Below, in pieces: positions 47,696 to 56,177 of a stretch of 64,000 nt of DNA. Each line of letters starts with the position of its first letter. Positions within the stretch are counted from its first letter, which is position 1. Origin of the DNA: UBA6109 sp035366835 (GTDB taxonomy: Bacteria; Desulfobacterota; Syntrophia; Syntrophales; UBA6109); NCBI GenBank assembly GCA_035366835.1, contig DAOSIS010000018.1:1-64000 (forward strand). The letters are read 5' to 3'. The position numbers and the translations under genes are program-made. Below the pieces are notes generated by a model, which made no database searches, was not told the DNA's origin, and worked only from the letters and a program-made list of their open reading frames with translations.

Positions 47696-47993
47696 GGCTC
47701 CATCGCCCTTCTCATCGTCTTCTTCCCTCCAGCCGTTCCGGGGACTTCGCACCCTGCAGCGCCTGTAGCACAATTTCGCAAGCGCAGACAACAAAGGACG
47801 TTTCTTTCTCCCGGAAATGTGATATGCGCTGGCGCACAAACATCGCGGTGCCGGAGGCGGCGGCTTTGCCGGCCTGCGGTCCATTCAGGGCGCCTCGACT
47901 CGCCTGCAGAAAAGATGTCGCTGCTGCGAAAGACGAGGCTCCGGCGAGAAACGCCGCATCGGCGCGGCTGCGGAGGCAGCTTTTTCCCGTCAA

Positions 47994-49268
47994 ATGCACA
48001 GGCCCGACAACATGCACGCGTCCTCTCCGCCGAGGCAAAACAAGGCGGGAGGGCTCTACTACGGATACTGGATTGTGGCCAGCAGTTTTCTGGTCCTGAT
48101 GCTGGTCTACGGGGCGCAGTTCAGCTTCGGCGTCTTTTTCAAGCCGATGCTGAAGGAATTCGGGCTCTCCAGGGGGGTCCTTTCCGGCGCCTATTCCCTG
48201 AACCTGGCCATGCAGGCCGTGGCGTACATCTTTACGGGCAAACTGAGCGACAAGTACGGCCCCCGGGTGGTTGTGACCTTCTGCGGATTCTCCCTGGGCA
48301 GCAGCTATCTGCTGATGTCCCAGGTGCAGATGGTCTGGCAGATTTACGTCATTTTCGGGGTGCTCACCAGTATCGGAACGGCCTGTGCCCTGGTGCCCCT
48401 GCTTTCGACCATCGCCAGATGGTTTGCCTTCTCGAGAGGCTTGATGAGCGGCATTGCCGCGGCCGGGGTGGGTGTCGGAACGCTGCTCCTGCCCCCCCTG
48501 TGCAGCTACTCGATCGCCGCCTTCGGCTGGCGCACTTCGTACATCATCATCGGTCTGGCCGTGCTGATCCTGATCGTTCTCAGCGCCCGGCTGTTGAAGC
48601 GCGATCCATCCCAGCCGGCGCCGTCCGTCCGCGGCGTGCCCGCGCCGCAGCATGCGCACGCGGCCGGGGACTGCACCTTCCAGGGGGCATTGCGCACCCG
48701 CCAATTCTGGCTTCTCGGAGGAGTCTTCTTCCTGCTGGGCGCAGACGTCCATTCCATCTTCGTGCATATCGTGCCGCATGCCACGGATGTCGGCATTCCG
48801 GAAGTGACCGCCGCCTCGATCATTTCCGTCATCGGCGGCGTCAGCATCGTCAGCAAGGTTGCCGTGGGCATCGCCGTGGACCGTTTCGGCAACAAGCCCG
48901 TGACCGTCGCCATCGGTTCGCTGATGTTCCTTTCCCTGGTCATGCTGCAGTTTTCGAACGCTCTCGGCGTGTTTTACGCATTCGCCGTCGTTTTCGCCTT
49001 CGGCTATGGCGGATTTGTGTCGATGCAGTCTCCCTACGTCGCCGAGCTGTTCGGTCTGAGATATCACGGGGCCATCTTCGGATTTGCGCTGTTCATCCAG
49101 GGGGCGGGGGCGTTCGGGCCCTTCGTCACGGGAAGGATATTCGATGCGGCGTCCAGCTATCGTCCGGCTTTCGCGATGCTGGCGGTCCTGAGTCTCTTGG
49201 CCGTCCTGCTGACCGTCGGAATAAAGAAGCCGATCGCCGGGCGACAGGACGGAGGCGGCAACGGCTGA
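47994..49268 (+). CDS. MFS transporter (2), OFA-like
   Basis: The 424-residue protein has 12 membrane segments and the GYWIVASSFLVLMLVYGAQFS start common in oxalate:formate antiporter (OFA) family carriers. The SDKYGPR loop is intact. The start is uncertain: ATG 47994 or 48012; neither has a good ribosome-binding site. It is divergent from transporter 1 and shares the arrangement with it. A monocarboxylate or dicarboxylate anion is a reasonable but unproven substrate. Confidence 0.78.
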   Translation: MHRPDNMHASSPPRQNKAGGLYYGYWIVASSFLVLMLVYGAQFSFGVFFKPMLKEFGLSRGVLSGAYSLNLAMQAVAYIFTGKLSDKYGPRVVVTFCGFSLGSSYLLMSQVQMVWQIYVIFGVLTSIGTACALVPLLSTIARWFAFSRGLMSGIAAAGVGVGTLLLPPLCSYSIAAFGWRTSYIIIGLAVLILIVLSARLLKRDPSQPAPSVRGVPAPQHAHAAGDCTFQGALRTRQFWLLGGVFFLLGADVHSIFVHIVPHATDVGIPEVTAASIISVIGGVSIVSKVAVGIAVDRFGNKPVTVAIGSLMFLSLVMLQFSNALGVFYAFAVVFAFGYGGFVSMQSPYVAELFGLRYHGAIFGFALFIQGAGAFGPFVTGRIFDAASSYRPAFAMLAVLSLLAVLLTVGIKKPIAGRQDGGGNG

Positions 49269-49380
49269 CGGGAAACGCGGATGATCCGGCCGGCGCGGCG
49301 TTCTTGAAAAAGGCGGCGGGGCCGGGCGGCAAGGCGGCCCTCCGGCATCGAGCCATTCCGTGCTCTTCATTTGGCGAGGG

Positions 49381-49428
49381 CGAGCCGGAAAATTCAAGGG
49401 GTTAGGAAGACATCCCCAACCCCTTTCC
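49381..49428. repeat. Dispersed hairpin repeat, copy 2
   Basis: The unit begins CGAGCCGGAAAATTCAAGGG and carries the hairpin AAGGGGTT/AACCCCTT with a pyrimidine tract after it. It lies between the convergent MFS transporter and aminotransferase genes and may terminate both. The arms differ from copy 1 by a paired change (C to T, G to A). Confidence 0.6.
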
Positions 49429-49455
49429 GTTCACCTGCCGCCGTTGCGTCGGCGA

Positions 49456-50328
49456 TCACTCGTAGACCGGCGTCCCATTGCCTTTCTTGAATTCCCTGAA
49501 CTTCTCGTCCATTTCATTGGTCACGGGACCGGGTTTCCCTTCCCCGATCTTTCTTCCGTTCACCTCGATCACCGGCGTGATCTCGGTTCCCGTGCCTGTT
49601 CCGAATATCTCGTCCGCCGTATAGAGCTCGGATACGACGACGTCCCTCTCTTCTACGGCGTAATTCGATTCCTTGAAAAGGCGGATGATCACGTTTCTCG
49701 TTATCCCGACCAAGATGCTGGAGGCGATCGAGGGCGTGATGACCGTGCGATCTTTTACGAGGAAGACGTTCCATCCGGGGCCTTCCGACAGGAATCCCCT
49801 CGTGTCCAGAAGAAGCGCGTCATCGACCCCGCTCGCCTTTGCCTCCATCCTGGCCAGGATGAGATTGATGTACTGCGTCATCTTGCTCGACCCGGGAAGA
49901 ATGCAGGCCGAGGGGCGCCGGTAGGAGGAAATGACGATCCGGATCGAGCGATCCTTCTTCATGCCCGGAAGCGGGACGACATAGACGACGACCGTCGATT
50001 CCTTGCAGGAACCGGGATCGCAGCCCAGCAGACCGATCCCCCGTGTCACCTGGGGCCGGATGTAACAGTCCTGATAACCCGACTTCCGGACGGTTTCGAT
50101 GATGACCTTCTTGAATTCTTCCTGGCTCAGAGGGATGTTCAGACCGATGATTTTCGCCGAATCGTACAACCGGTTCATGTGGGCATCGAACTGGAAGATT
50201 CTTCCCTTGTAGGCCCGAAACGCCTCAAAGATTCCGTCGCCGTACAGGAATCCGTGGTCCATGATGGAGATGGAAGCTTCATGTTCCTCGACAAATTTTC
50301 CATTGATGTAAAATACCGGCTTTCCCAT
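49456..50328 (-). CDS. Class IV aminotransferase (branched-chain or D-amino-acid type)
   Basis: The 290-residue PLP enzyme has a start like IlvE/DAAT (INGKFVEEHEASISIMDHGFLYGDG), the catalytic Lys in SSKMTQYINLILA (about residue 153) and the SEGPGWNVFLV motif. Branched-chain aminotransferases usually carry SEG(A/S)G(E/W)N at this site, so the enzyme may act on branched-chain or D-amino acids. It is last in the pxp/Gfo-Idh operon and probably handles a related amino acid. GAGGAGGAG precedes the ATG. Confidence 0.8.
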   Translation of the reverse strand: MGKPVFYINGKFVEEHEASISIMDHGFLYGDGIFEAFRAYKGRIFQFDAHMNRLYDSAKIIGLNIPLSQEEFKKVIIETVRKSGYQDCYIRPQVTRGIGLLGCDPGSCKESTVVVYVVPLPGMKKDRSIRIVISSYRRPSACILPGSSKMTQYINLILARMEAKASGVDDALLLDTRGFLSEGPGWNVFLVKDRTVITPSIASSILVGITRNVIIRLFKESNYAVEERDVVVSELYTADEIFGTGTGTEITPVIEVNGRKIGEGKPGPVTNEMDEKFREFKKGNGTPVYE

Positions 50329-50401
50329 TCAGTCTCCTCCTCGAAATTCAGAAAGATATCCGCTGCGGCGATTCCGCAGATCCCGCCACTCGGCCCCGAC
50401 G

Positions 50402-51418
50402 TTACCCCGGATTCCTCAGGTCTTCCGTCTTGATCGTCTTTCCCCTGCGCCCCGATTCAAACATGCCGATGCAGATCTCGGCGGTTCGCAGCCCGTCCAG
50501 CCCCGTGGCGGCGGGCTCGCCTCCGGTCTTGATGCACCGGTTGAAGTCCTCGACCTCGCTCCGGTAGAGGTTCGGCTTGGGGAACGGCTGCTGGTGATCG
50601 CCCTTTTCGCCCTTGACGATCAACTCCCCGCCGCCGCCGCCGAACCACTGGCCCGTCGTATTGACGCAGAACAACGAGCCCTTGGTGCCGTGCACTTCCA
50701 GGCCGTTCGACCCGCAGGGGATGTTCAGGCAGAAGTGAGCCGTGCCGTAGAGGCCCTTCTCGAATTTCAGCATCGCCACGGCGATTTCCTCGAAAGGCCG
50801 CTGCTCGGTATGCTCGCCGATGAAGGCGCTGACTTCCTCCACCTCTCGTCCCAGGATGAAACGGAGGAGATCGATGCGGTGCGTTCCGTACATATAGAGG
50901 ACGCCGCCGCCGGCCACACCGGGTTCGTAGTACCATCGAGGCAGAACTTCCGGTGGGACTTCCGCCTGAATCTTGACGAAATTCAATTGGCCCAGTCGGC
51001 CGGAAGCGATGATGTCCCGCGCCATCAGGTGAACCGGGTGCTGGCGATACATGAACCCCAGACCCAGCTTGACTCCGTTCTTCGCGCAGGCTTCGATGAT
51101 CGCCCGGCACTCCTTCAGGCTCTTGGCCATGGGCTTCTCGCAGAGGACGTGTTTCCCCGCCTCCGCGGCCTTCACGGCGTGCGTGCAGTGAAGGTGGTTG
51201 GGGCTTCCGACATAGACGACGTTCACTTCGGGATCGCGCAGCATCGCGTCCAGCGAATCGTAAGCCCGCTCGATGTTGTGCTCCCTGGCGAAGGCATCGG
51301 CAGCGGCCTGAGTCCGTCCCGTCACCGCCAGCAGTCTGGTGTCCTCGGCCTCCTTGAGAGCAGCCGCCATCAACTTGTGTACCCGGCCCGTACCGACCAT
51401 CGCCCATCCAACGGCCAT
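50402..51418 (-). CDS. Gfo/Idh/MocA family NAD(P)-dependent oxidoreductase
   Basis: The 338-residue protein has an N-terminal Rossmann domain (start AMVGTGRVHKLM, the family's GxGxxG in altered form), the EKPMAKSLKE catalytic loop (Lys of EKP near residue 95) and a C-terminal alpha/beta domain. Family members oxidise sugar or polyol alcohol groups; the substrate here is unknown. A strong AGGGAGGGTG precedes the start. It sits between pxpA and the aminotransferase in one transcription unit. Confidence 0.82.
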   Translation of the reverse strand: MAVGWAMVGTGRVHKLMAAALKEAEDTRLLAVTGRTQAAADAFAREHNIERAYDSLDAMLRDPEVNVVYVGSPNHLHCTHAVKAAEAGKHVLCEKPMAKSLKECRAIIEACAKNGVKLGLGFMYRQHPVHLMARDIIASGRLGQLNFVKIQAEVPPEVLPRWYYEPGVAGGGVLYMYGTHRIDLLRFILGREVEEVSAFIGEHTEQRPFEEIAVAMLKFEKGLYGTAHFCLNIPCGSNGLEVHGTKGSLFCVNTTGQWFGGGGGELIVKGEKGDHQQPFPKPNLYRSEVEDFNRCIKTGGEPAATGLDGLRTAEICIGMFESGRRGKTIKTEDLRNPG

Positions 51419-51520
51419 GTCACCCTCCCTTTCTCGATCTTGCAGAATCCCCTGTCCCGCCTGCCTGCCGCGCCTGCGCGGCCGTCCGCTCCATCGCCTT
51501 TGCGGCGCCGGCCCCGGACG

Positions 51521-52291
51521 TCATGAAAACATCCTTCCCAGGGGGACGACTTCGATATCCTGCCGCGCGAATTCCCTCCGGATCTCTTTCAGGACGTCTA
51601 TGGCATTGGGCGTATCGCCATGAACCAGAATGGCGTTTGCCCTCATGTCGATTTCTTCGCCGGTTGTCGCCGTGAGCCTCCCCTCCTTGGCGATCTTCAC
51701 CGCTTTCCCGGCGGCTTCCTTCGGATCGGTCGCTTTCTTCTTGCGCTGTATGACCGGCATGCCGTCACGGTCGTATTCGAGATCGACGCCCACGAAGACG
51801 GCCGTTCTCAATCCCGCTTTTTCAGCCATCTTGTACGACAGCAGACTGGGGCGGGACGCCATGATCAATTTCGGATCGACGCTTCGTATTCCTTCGACGA
51901 TCGCCTTTGCCATGGATTCGTCTTTCCCCGCCGCAGACTGCAGGGCGCCGTGCAGCCATACATGCTGGAGCTGCAACCCTTCCGATTCCACGAAAGCCTT
52001 CAATGCGCCGATCTGATAGACGATGTAATCCCTCATCTCCTCCGGGGCGACGCCCATCTTCCGTCTTCCGAACCCCATCAGATCGGGGTAGCCCGGGTGC
52101 GCACCGATGGATACGCCGTGCTCCTTGGCCAACCGCACCGTATGCGCCATCACCACCGGATCCCCCGCGTGGAAGCCGCAGGCGATGTTCGCGGAACTGA
52201 TGAACTTCATGAGCTCCTCGTCATTTCCGACGCGGAAATTGCCGAAGCTCTCCCCCGTATCCGAATTCAAGGCGATCATGACTCTAGACAT
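51521..52291 (-). CDS. pxpA: 5-oxoprolinase subunit A (LamB/YcsF family)
   Basis: The 256-residue protein has the PxpA start MIALNSDTGESFG and the conserved segments ANIACGFHAGDP, GAHPGYPDLMGFGRR and VHGDTPNA. With PxpB and PxpC it opens 5-oxoproline to glutamate using ATP in the prokaryotic 5-oxoprolinase. The ATG at 52291 follows GGAGAGGG. It follows pxpC by 53 bp and is part of the same operon. Confidence 0.92.
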   Translation of the reverse strand: MSRVMIALNSDTGESFGNFRVGNDEELMKFISSANIACGFHAGDPVVMAHTVRLAKEHGVSIGAHPGYPDLMGFGRRKMGVAPEEMRDYIVYQIGALKAFVESEGLQLQHVWLHGALQSAAGKDESMAKAIVEGIRSVDPKLIMASRPSLLSYKMAEKAGLRTAVFVGVDLEYDRDGMPVIQRKKKATDPKEAAGKAVKIAKEGRLTATTGEEIDMRANAILVHGDTPNAIDVLKEIRREFARQDIEVVPLGRMFS

Positions 52292-52344
52292 AGGCTGCCC
52301 TCTCCGATCCCGTCGTGAAATCCCTGCATTGAAGACGACGGCGT

Positions 52345-53343
52345 TCAATCCGTCAATATGGGGTCATCCCGGAAGGTCTTTTCCGCATCGGCCAGGATCC
52401 GATAGGCCTCGTCGACGTCCACCTTCCTGAACGTCGTAAAATCATCCGGCTTCGTCTGTCCGATTTTCCACAGATCGGCGCTGATGGTATTGGCCAGGAT
52501 GACGAAGCCGGTCGTCGAGGGTCCGTCCACGCTGATCGCAATGGGCTCGACGCCGCCCGCGACCTCGATGGCGCCGAGGGGGACGCCCTGGGTCACGATA
52601 TTGGAGGGATCGCCCTTCGGATCTCTTTGAACCTGATGCGGAGGCCTCGGTTTGAACTCGAACTTCGGACCGATGTACCGTACGCCGAACCGGGAAACCT
52701 TATGGGATACGCGCCACTTGTGGCTGTAGAACCTCCCGATGCTTTCCTCCGTAAAGAGATGGTCCTGCGGCCCCAATACGGTCCTGACCTCCCAATGGTC
52801 CGTAAAATCGGGGATCAGCGCTTCCTTCAACCGCCGACCGGTCAATTGCCGCAGGGGAAGGGCCGAACTCCCGATCCTGAGGACGTCGCCCTTCTTCAGC
52901 GCCCTCCCCTCGAATCCGCCGAAGTTTGCCGGCAGGCACGTCGATTTGCTCCCCAGGACGACGGGGACATCGATGCCGCCCGCTACGGCCAGGTAGGCTC
53001 TGCAGCCCTTTTTCGACGGAAGGACGAAAGAAGGGAACGAGATGACATCCCCCTTTTCCAGTTCCACCGTTCTCCACAGGGGAATCGGAGCCTGATTCAG
53101 TTTTGCACCGAGATCGGCTCCCGTGACGGCGACGATCATTTTCGCCAGTGCCCGCAGCTGCAGTCCGTACAAGAGAATCTCGATACCGGCCTCCCCGTCC
53201 TGGTTGCCGACCAGGCGATTCCCCATTTTCAGAGAAAAGGGGTCCGATGCGCCCGATACGGGCACTCCCATGGAGAGATATCCCGGTCTCCCCAGATCTT
53301 GAACCGTCGTCAGCATCCCGGGCTTAAGAATCTCCAACATCAT
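52345..53343 (-). CDS. pxpC: 5-oxoprolinase subunit C (biotin-dependent carboxyltransferase-like fold)
   Basis: The 332-residue protein matches PxpC/KipA: LEILKPGMLTTVQDLGRPGYLSMG at the start, the PVSGASDPFSLKMGNRLVGN segment, an AYLAVAGGIDVPVVLGS stretch and GFVILANT. It forms the PxpBC complex. The ATG at 53343 is preferred because AAGGAG lies three bases upstream; ATG 53355 is an alternative. No biotin is used in spite of the fold name. Confidence 0.9.
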   Translation of the reverse strand: MMLEILKPGMLTTVQDLGRPGYLSMGVPVSGASDPFSLKMGNRLVGNQDGEAGIEILLYGLQLRALAKMIVAVTGADLGAKLNQAPIPLWRTVELEKGDVISFPSFVLPSKKGCRAYLAVAGGIDVPVVLGSKSTCLPANFGGFEGRALKKGDVLRIGSSALPLRQLTGRRLKEALIPDFTDHWEVRTVLGPQDHLFTEESIGRFYSHKWRVSHKVSRFGVRYIGPKFEFKPRPPHQVQRDPKGDPSNIVTQGVPLGAIEVAGGVEPIAISVDGPSTTGFVILANTISADLWKIGQTKPDDFTTFRKVDVDEAYRILADAEKTFRDDPILTD

Positions 53344-53480
53344 CAACTCCTTCATCCGTCATGAGAAAGAGGGTTCCCAAAGTCTGCCGCGGATCCGTTC
53401 ATCCGGGAACGGACGATTCCCCGCGGAGAAGAAGGAACCCGGCAGCTTTCCCCACCCCGCGGCCCCTGCCCGGATTCCCG

Positions 53481-54320
53481 TCAGGCAGAGCCCTTCAGCT
53501 CTTTGCCGGAATAGACCCCTTCCTCGATTTTATAGGGATAACTGTCGATGTTTTTCTCTATGGCCAGATATTCCTTCTCGTCGATGGGGACCACCCTGAG
53601 ACGATCGCCCGCCCTGAAGAGGGCGGGACTTTCCTTGAAGGCCGGGTTTCGTTGGTGGATGTCAAAAACCAGCAAGGGCGTTCTCCCGATCAGCTTGACG
53701 CCTCCCGGAATCACCGCAGGATAGATGCAGTTGCCGCTTCTGTAGATGCCGATGGCGCCCTGCGGAGTCCAGGTCCGCGGCACCTTCAATTGAGCCGCCC
53801 TCAGTTCCTTTGCCGGATCAAGGGCGTTGAATGAAATCTCGCCGGGGCAAAAACCGAGGTATTTGACCCAGTAATCGGTGCTGACATAGACGCTGATGAA
53901 TTCCTCGATGCTCAGGCCGTTGTATTCGGCGACAGATTCCATGTCCGGAGGCAGGCCGTGCGCCTTGGAACACTCGATCGTCCATCGGTCGTTGAACAGA
54001 ATCGGGACATGGATCAACCGCGACGGAATCGACCTGTCCAGATAATCGATCCCGCGGGCTTCCAGCGCCTTCAGCCGGCCGATAAGACCGCGGACGTCGA
54101 TTTCGAAGGGATCGTAACGGATCAGGAGCGAACAGGTTGCAAACATGATTTCCCGGACACCTTGGATCTTCTCCGTTTCGATGACGTCCTTCAGGCTGAT
54201 CGCTTTGAAATTCAGCTGCAGATCGACTTCGTCTCCCAATTCCAGCATCAGGAATCGGTCTCCGCATATCCGGTAAATCACAGAAGTGTTCCCTCGGGAT
54301 GCCATTTCCATAAACGTCAT
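53481..54320 (-). CDS. pxpB: 5-oxoprolinase subunit B (KipI-like)
   Basis: The 279-residue protein matches PxpB/KipI in its C-terminal half: YLGFCPGEISF (usually GFLPGFPYL), KVPRTWTPQGAIGI, and VKLIGRTPLLVFD. It is about 50 residues longer than typical PxpB. It heads the pxpB-pxpC-pxpA-Gfo/Idh-aminotransferase operon. The start is uncertain: ATG 54320 has AGGAG only two bases away and 54311 has it 11 bases away. Confidence 0.88.
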   Translation of the reverse strand: MTFMEMASRGNTSVIYRICGDRFLMLELGDEVDLQLNFKAISLKDVIETEKIQGVREIMFATCSLLIRYDPFEIDVRGLIGRLKALEARGIDYLDRSIPSRLIHVPILFNDRWTIECSKAHGLPPDMESVAEYNGLSIEEFISVYVSTDYWVKYLGFCPGEISFNALDPAKELRAAQLKVPRTWTPQGAIGIYRSGNCIYPAVIPGGVKLIGRTPLLVFDIHQRNPAFKESPALFRAGDRLRVVPIDEKEYLAIEKNIDSYPYKIEEGVYSGKELKGSA

Positions 54321-54622
54321 TGCTCCTGAAAAAGTGGGTTCACGTCGTTTCGGAAACCTCTGCACTACGCGGCGCGCGATTGCGGCTTCTCCGTTGGTCG
54401 CTCGATTCCGCTATTTCACATCTCTCCCATTCGTTTCGGGCGACTCCGCAAACAGGCGGTCCCGCACTCCCGCCTCCGGCGTCGACTCCAAGCGGCGCTC
54501 GGCACTTCGGACGGGGCGCGGGGCTTCCAGGCGGGAAAGCGCCCGTATGAGATCTTCATGCCGCGGCCCCGGCGCCGCGTACGATGCTGAAATGAACCAC
54601 AGCCGGGGTCTTTCTGTCAAGG

Positions 54623-54684
54623 TTTTGGTGACATTTTTGGTGACAGATTTTGGTGACAGATTTTGGTGCCATGTTTTGGTGACA
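54623..54684. repeat. Five short direct repeats of TTTTGGTGACA, about 13 bp apart
   Basis: Copies start at 54623, 54635, 54648, 54661 and 54674. Four are perfect over 11 bp and one reads TTTTGGTGCCA. The regular 12-13 bp spacing is iteron-like. Repeats at 13-bp period would place copies at about 1.25 helical turns. They may be the end of an insertion sequence or protein-binding sites. Confidence 0.75.
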
Positions 54685-54776
54685 ATCCTCAACAATCATG
54701 TCCGCCTGCTCGGGAGGATTGCCTTCCGGACCGCGCGTTCGACAGGCCGCCGCTCCGCCTTCGTTTGTGAATGCAA

Positions 54777-54999
54777 GTAATCGTTCACACTTTTTCCTTT
54801 TCCACCTGCAGCTTTCCGATGAAGAACCGTCAATAAAAAATTAATTCATTTCCGATGGATAGGATTGTTTCAAGGAACCGAACATCCCGCTGCCCCATCG
54901 GATGACTGATGTTTTCTGCAAATAAATCTTGACAAGAAGGTCCTGTGCGTATAAATGGCGGGTTAACGATTGATTACATTTTTGTGAGTTAACGATTAC
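54777..54999. repeat. Inverted repeat pair flanking a 223-bp AT-rich segment
   Basis: GTAATCGTTCAC at 54777-54788 is inverted at 54988-54999 as GTTAACGATTAC (11 of 12 matches). A further direct copy GTTAACGATT is at 54962-54971. This looks like the ends of a small non-autonomous element or of a decayed insertion sequence. Confidence 0.5.
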
Positions 55000-55209
55000 C
55001 ATTTTACTTCTTGGAGAAATTTCGCGGGCGGCAACAGGGGAAATTGTGTTCCAGTGAGAAGGATATCGGGCCATCGCCGCGAAGGAAAGGTCGCTCGGAT
55101 CAGCGGCACCGCGGGTCTCCCGTTCCCGGCCATTTCAGGATCCGCGGGACCGTTGTGAACAGGCCTGTCCGGCCAAAATACTTTTCATCTGCTGACGGAG
55201 GACAATGGG

Positions 55210-55320
55210 ATGAAGGCTTTGAAGATGTTCGGAAAATTTCTGATGATGGGCGGTTGGATTCTCATGGCGGCTCTCGGCCTTGGCCTCTACATCGCTTACG
55301 TTAAGTACTTTGGAGCGTGA
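55210..55320 (+). CDS. 36-residue membrane protein
   Basis: A short frame, MKALKMFGKFLMMGGWILMA then a hydrophobic stretch to YVKYFGA, encodes a single predicted membrane helix (about residues 12-30) with a positively charged N-terminus. GGAGG lies eight bases before the ATG. It is too short for usual gene calls. Its function is unknown. It lies alone between the pxp operon and the hydrogenase operon. Confidence 0.6.
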   Translation: MKALKMFGKFLMMGGWILMAALGLGLYIAYVKYFGA

Positions 55321-56177
55321 AACCGCTCCGGATAACAAGCGGCCGGACGCCTTGCTTCCGGGAGTCGAAAGGCCCAGAAAGGCTGCCCGACCGCCGTGGC
55401 GGCTTCCGCGGACGACGGGGTCGGCTTTCCTGCCGGAGAACTTCAGCTGTTGTCGGCGCGGCATGAAATCCGAGGATCATGCCCGTCCGACAGATTGCCT
55501 GTGCAGTCGGACCTGGGAACCGCCCGGCGGGCCTCCTCCCTCTGCCTGTTCCGCCGTCGAAAATCATCTGACGGATTCCCCCCCGCCGGAGTCGCCGTGC
55601 TGCTTCGGCGGGCGCGCCCTTTTCCGTCCTCCCCCGACTGCGATGAGGGCTGAGCATCTCGAAAGGCGGGGTACGGGTACGCTTATTTTGTCAATCATTC
55701 AGCCGATTTAACCCTGTCCGATTTCTTTCTCCTTGCATATAGCCGAATTTCTGCTATGTTCCCCGCCAAAATTGACGCAGGATGGTACTTTGATGACATT
55801 TGAGCCCTGAAGCGCGCCGAGGCAGCAAGGAAAAACCGACTGCGTCCCGCAGATCTCCGATCCTCTCTAGCATTGCTCCGACCCTCTCCGGAACACACGA
55901 CAGAATCCTGAAGATCAGCAACCCGAACGCATCCGCCGGATCCGTTTCCGATGATAACGGCCTTCCCTCGACCGCGTCCTCAAGGGAAAATGGTCAAGAC
56001 ACCCCCTGCATGACGATTTAATATTATATTTTATAAAATTCTTGACAAGATCGCATTTTCCTATTACGTAGCTGTGCAACGCCCCGCCCGGGAGGGGACG
56101 GGCGGGCAGCAGAAACGTTGAGATCATCTGCAGGCCGGGTCGATTCGCCTCGCGGAGAATGCATAAGGAACCGAAAA
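55321..56177. other. Intergenic region upstream of the hydrogenase operon
   Basis: These 857 bp hold no supported gene. TTGCAT (55733) with TATGTT (55755) at 16-bp spacing is a possible promoter, and TTGACA at 56042 is another. An AT-rich stretch at 56018-56045 precedes the latter. No riboswitch or terminator was recognised. Confidence 0.4.
56042..56070 (+). promoter_or_regulatory. Putative promoter of the ech operon
   Basis: TTGACA at 56042-56047 follows an AT-rich tract resembling an UP element. The best -10 at 17-bp spacing is TACGTA (56065-56070), which is weak. It would start transcription about 100 bp before echA. Confidence 0.35.

Larger units (their letters stand above)
54321..55209. 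other. Gene-poor region with IS-like repeats
   Basis: About 890 bp upstream of pxpB hold five direct repeats (54623-54684), a short inverted repeat pair (54777-54999) and a few AT-rich patches. No long coding frame has a domain or ribosome-binding site. It is best read as a decayed mobile-element region. Confidence 0.5.

Noticed and set aside
46775..49405. Open plus-strand frame of 876 codons
   Set aside because: It overlaps one MFS gene in antisense and the other in a different frame; no domain or ribosome-binding site.
54411..54695. 94-codon minus-strand frame over the direct repeats
   Set aside because: Its N-terminal part is just the translation of the TTTTGGTGACA repeats, and there is no ribosome-binding site.
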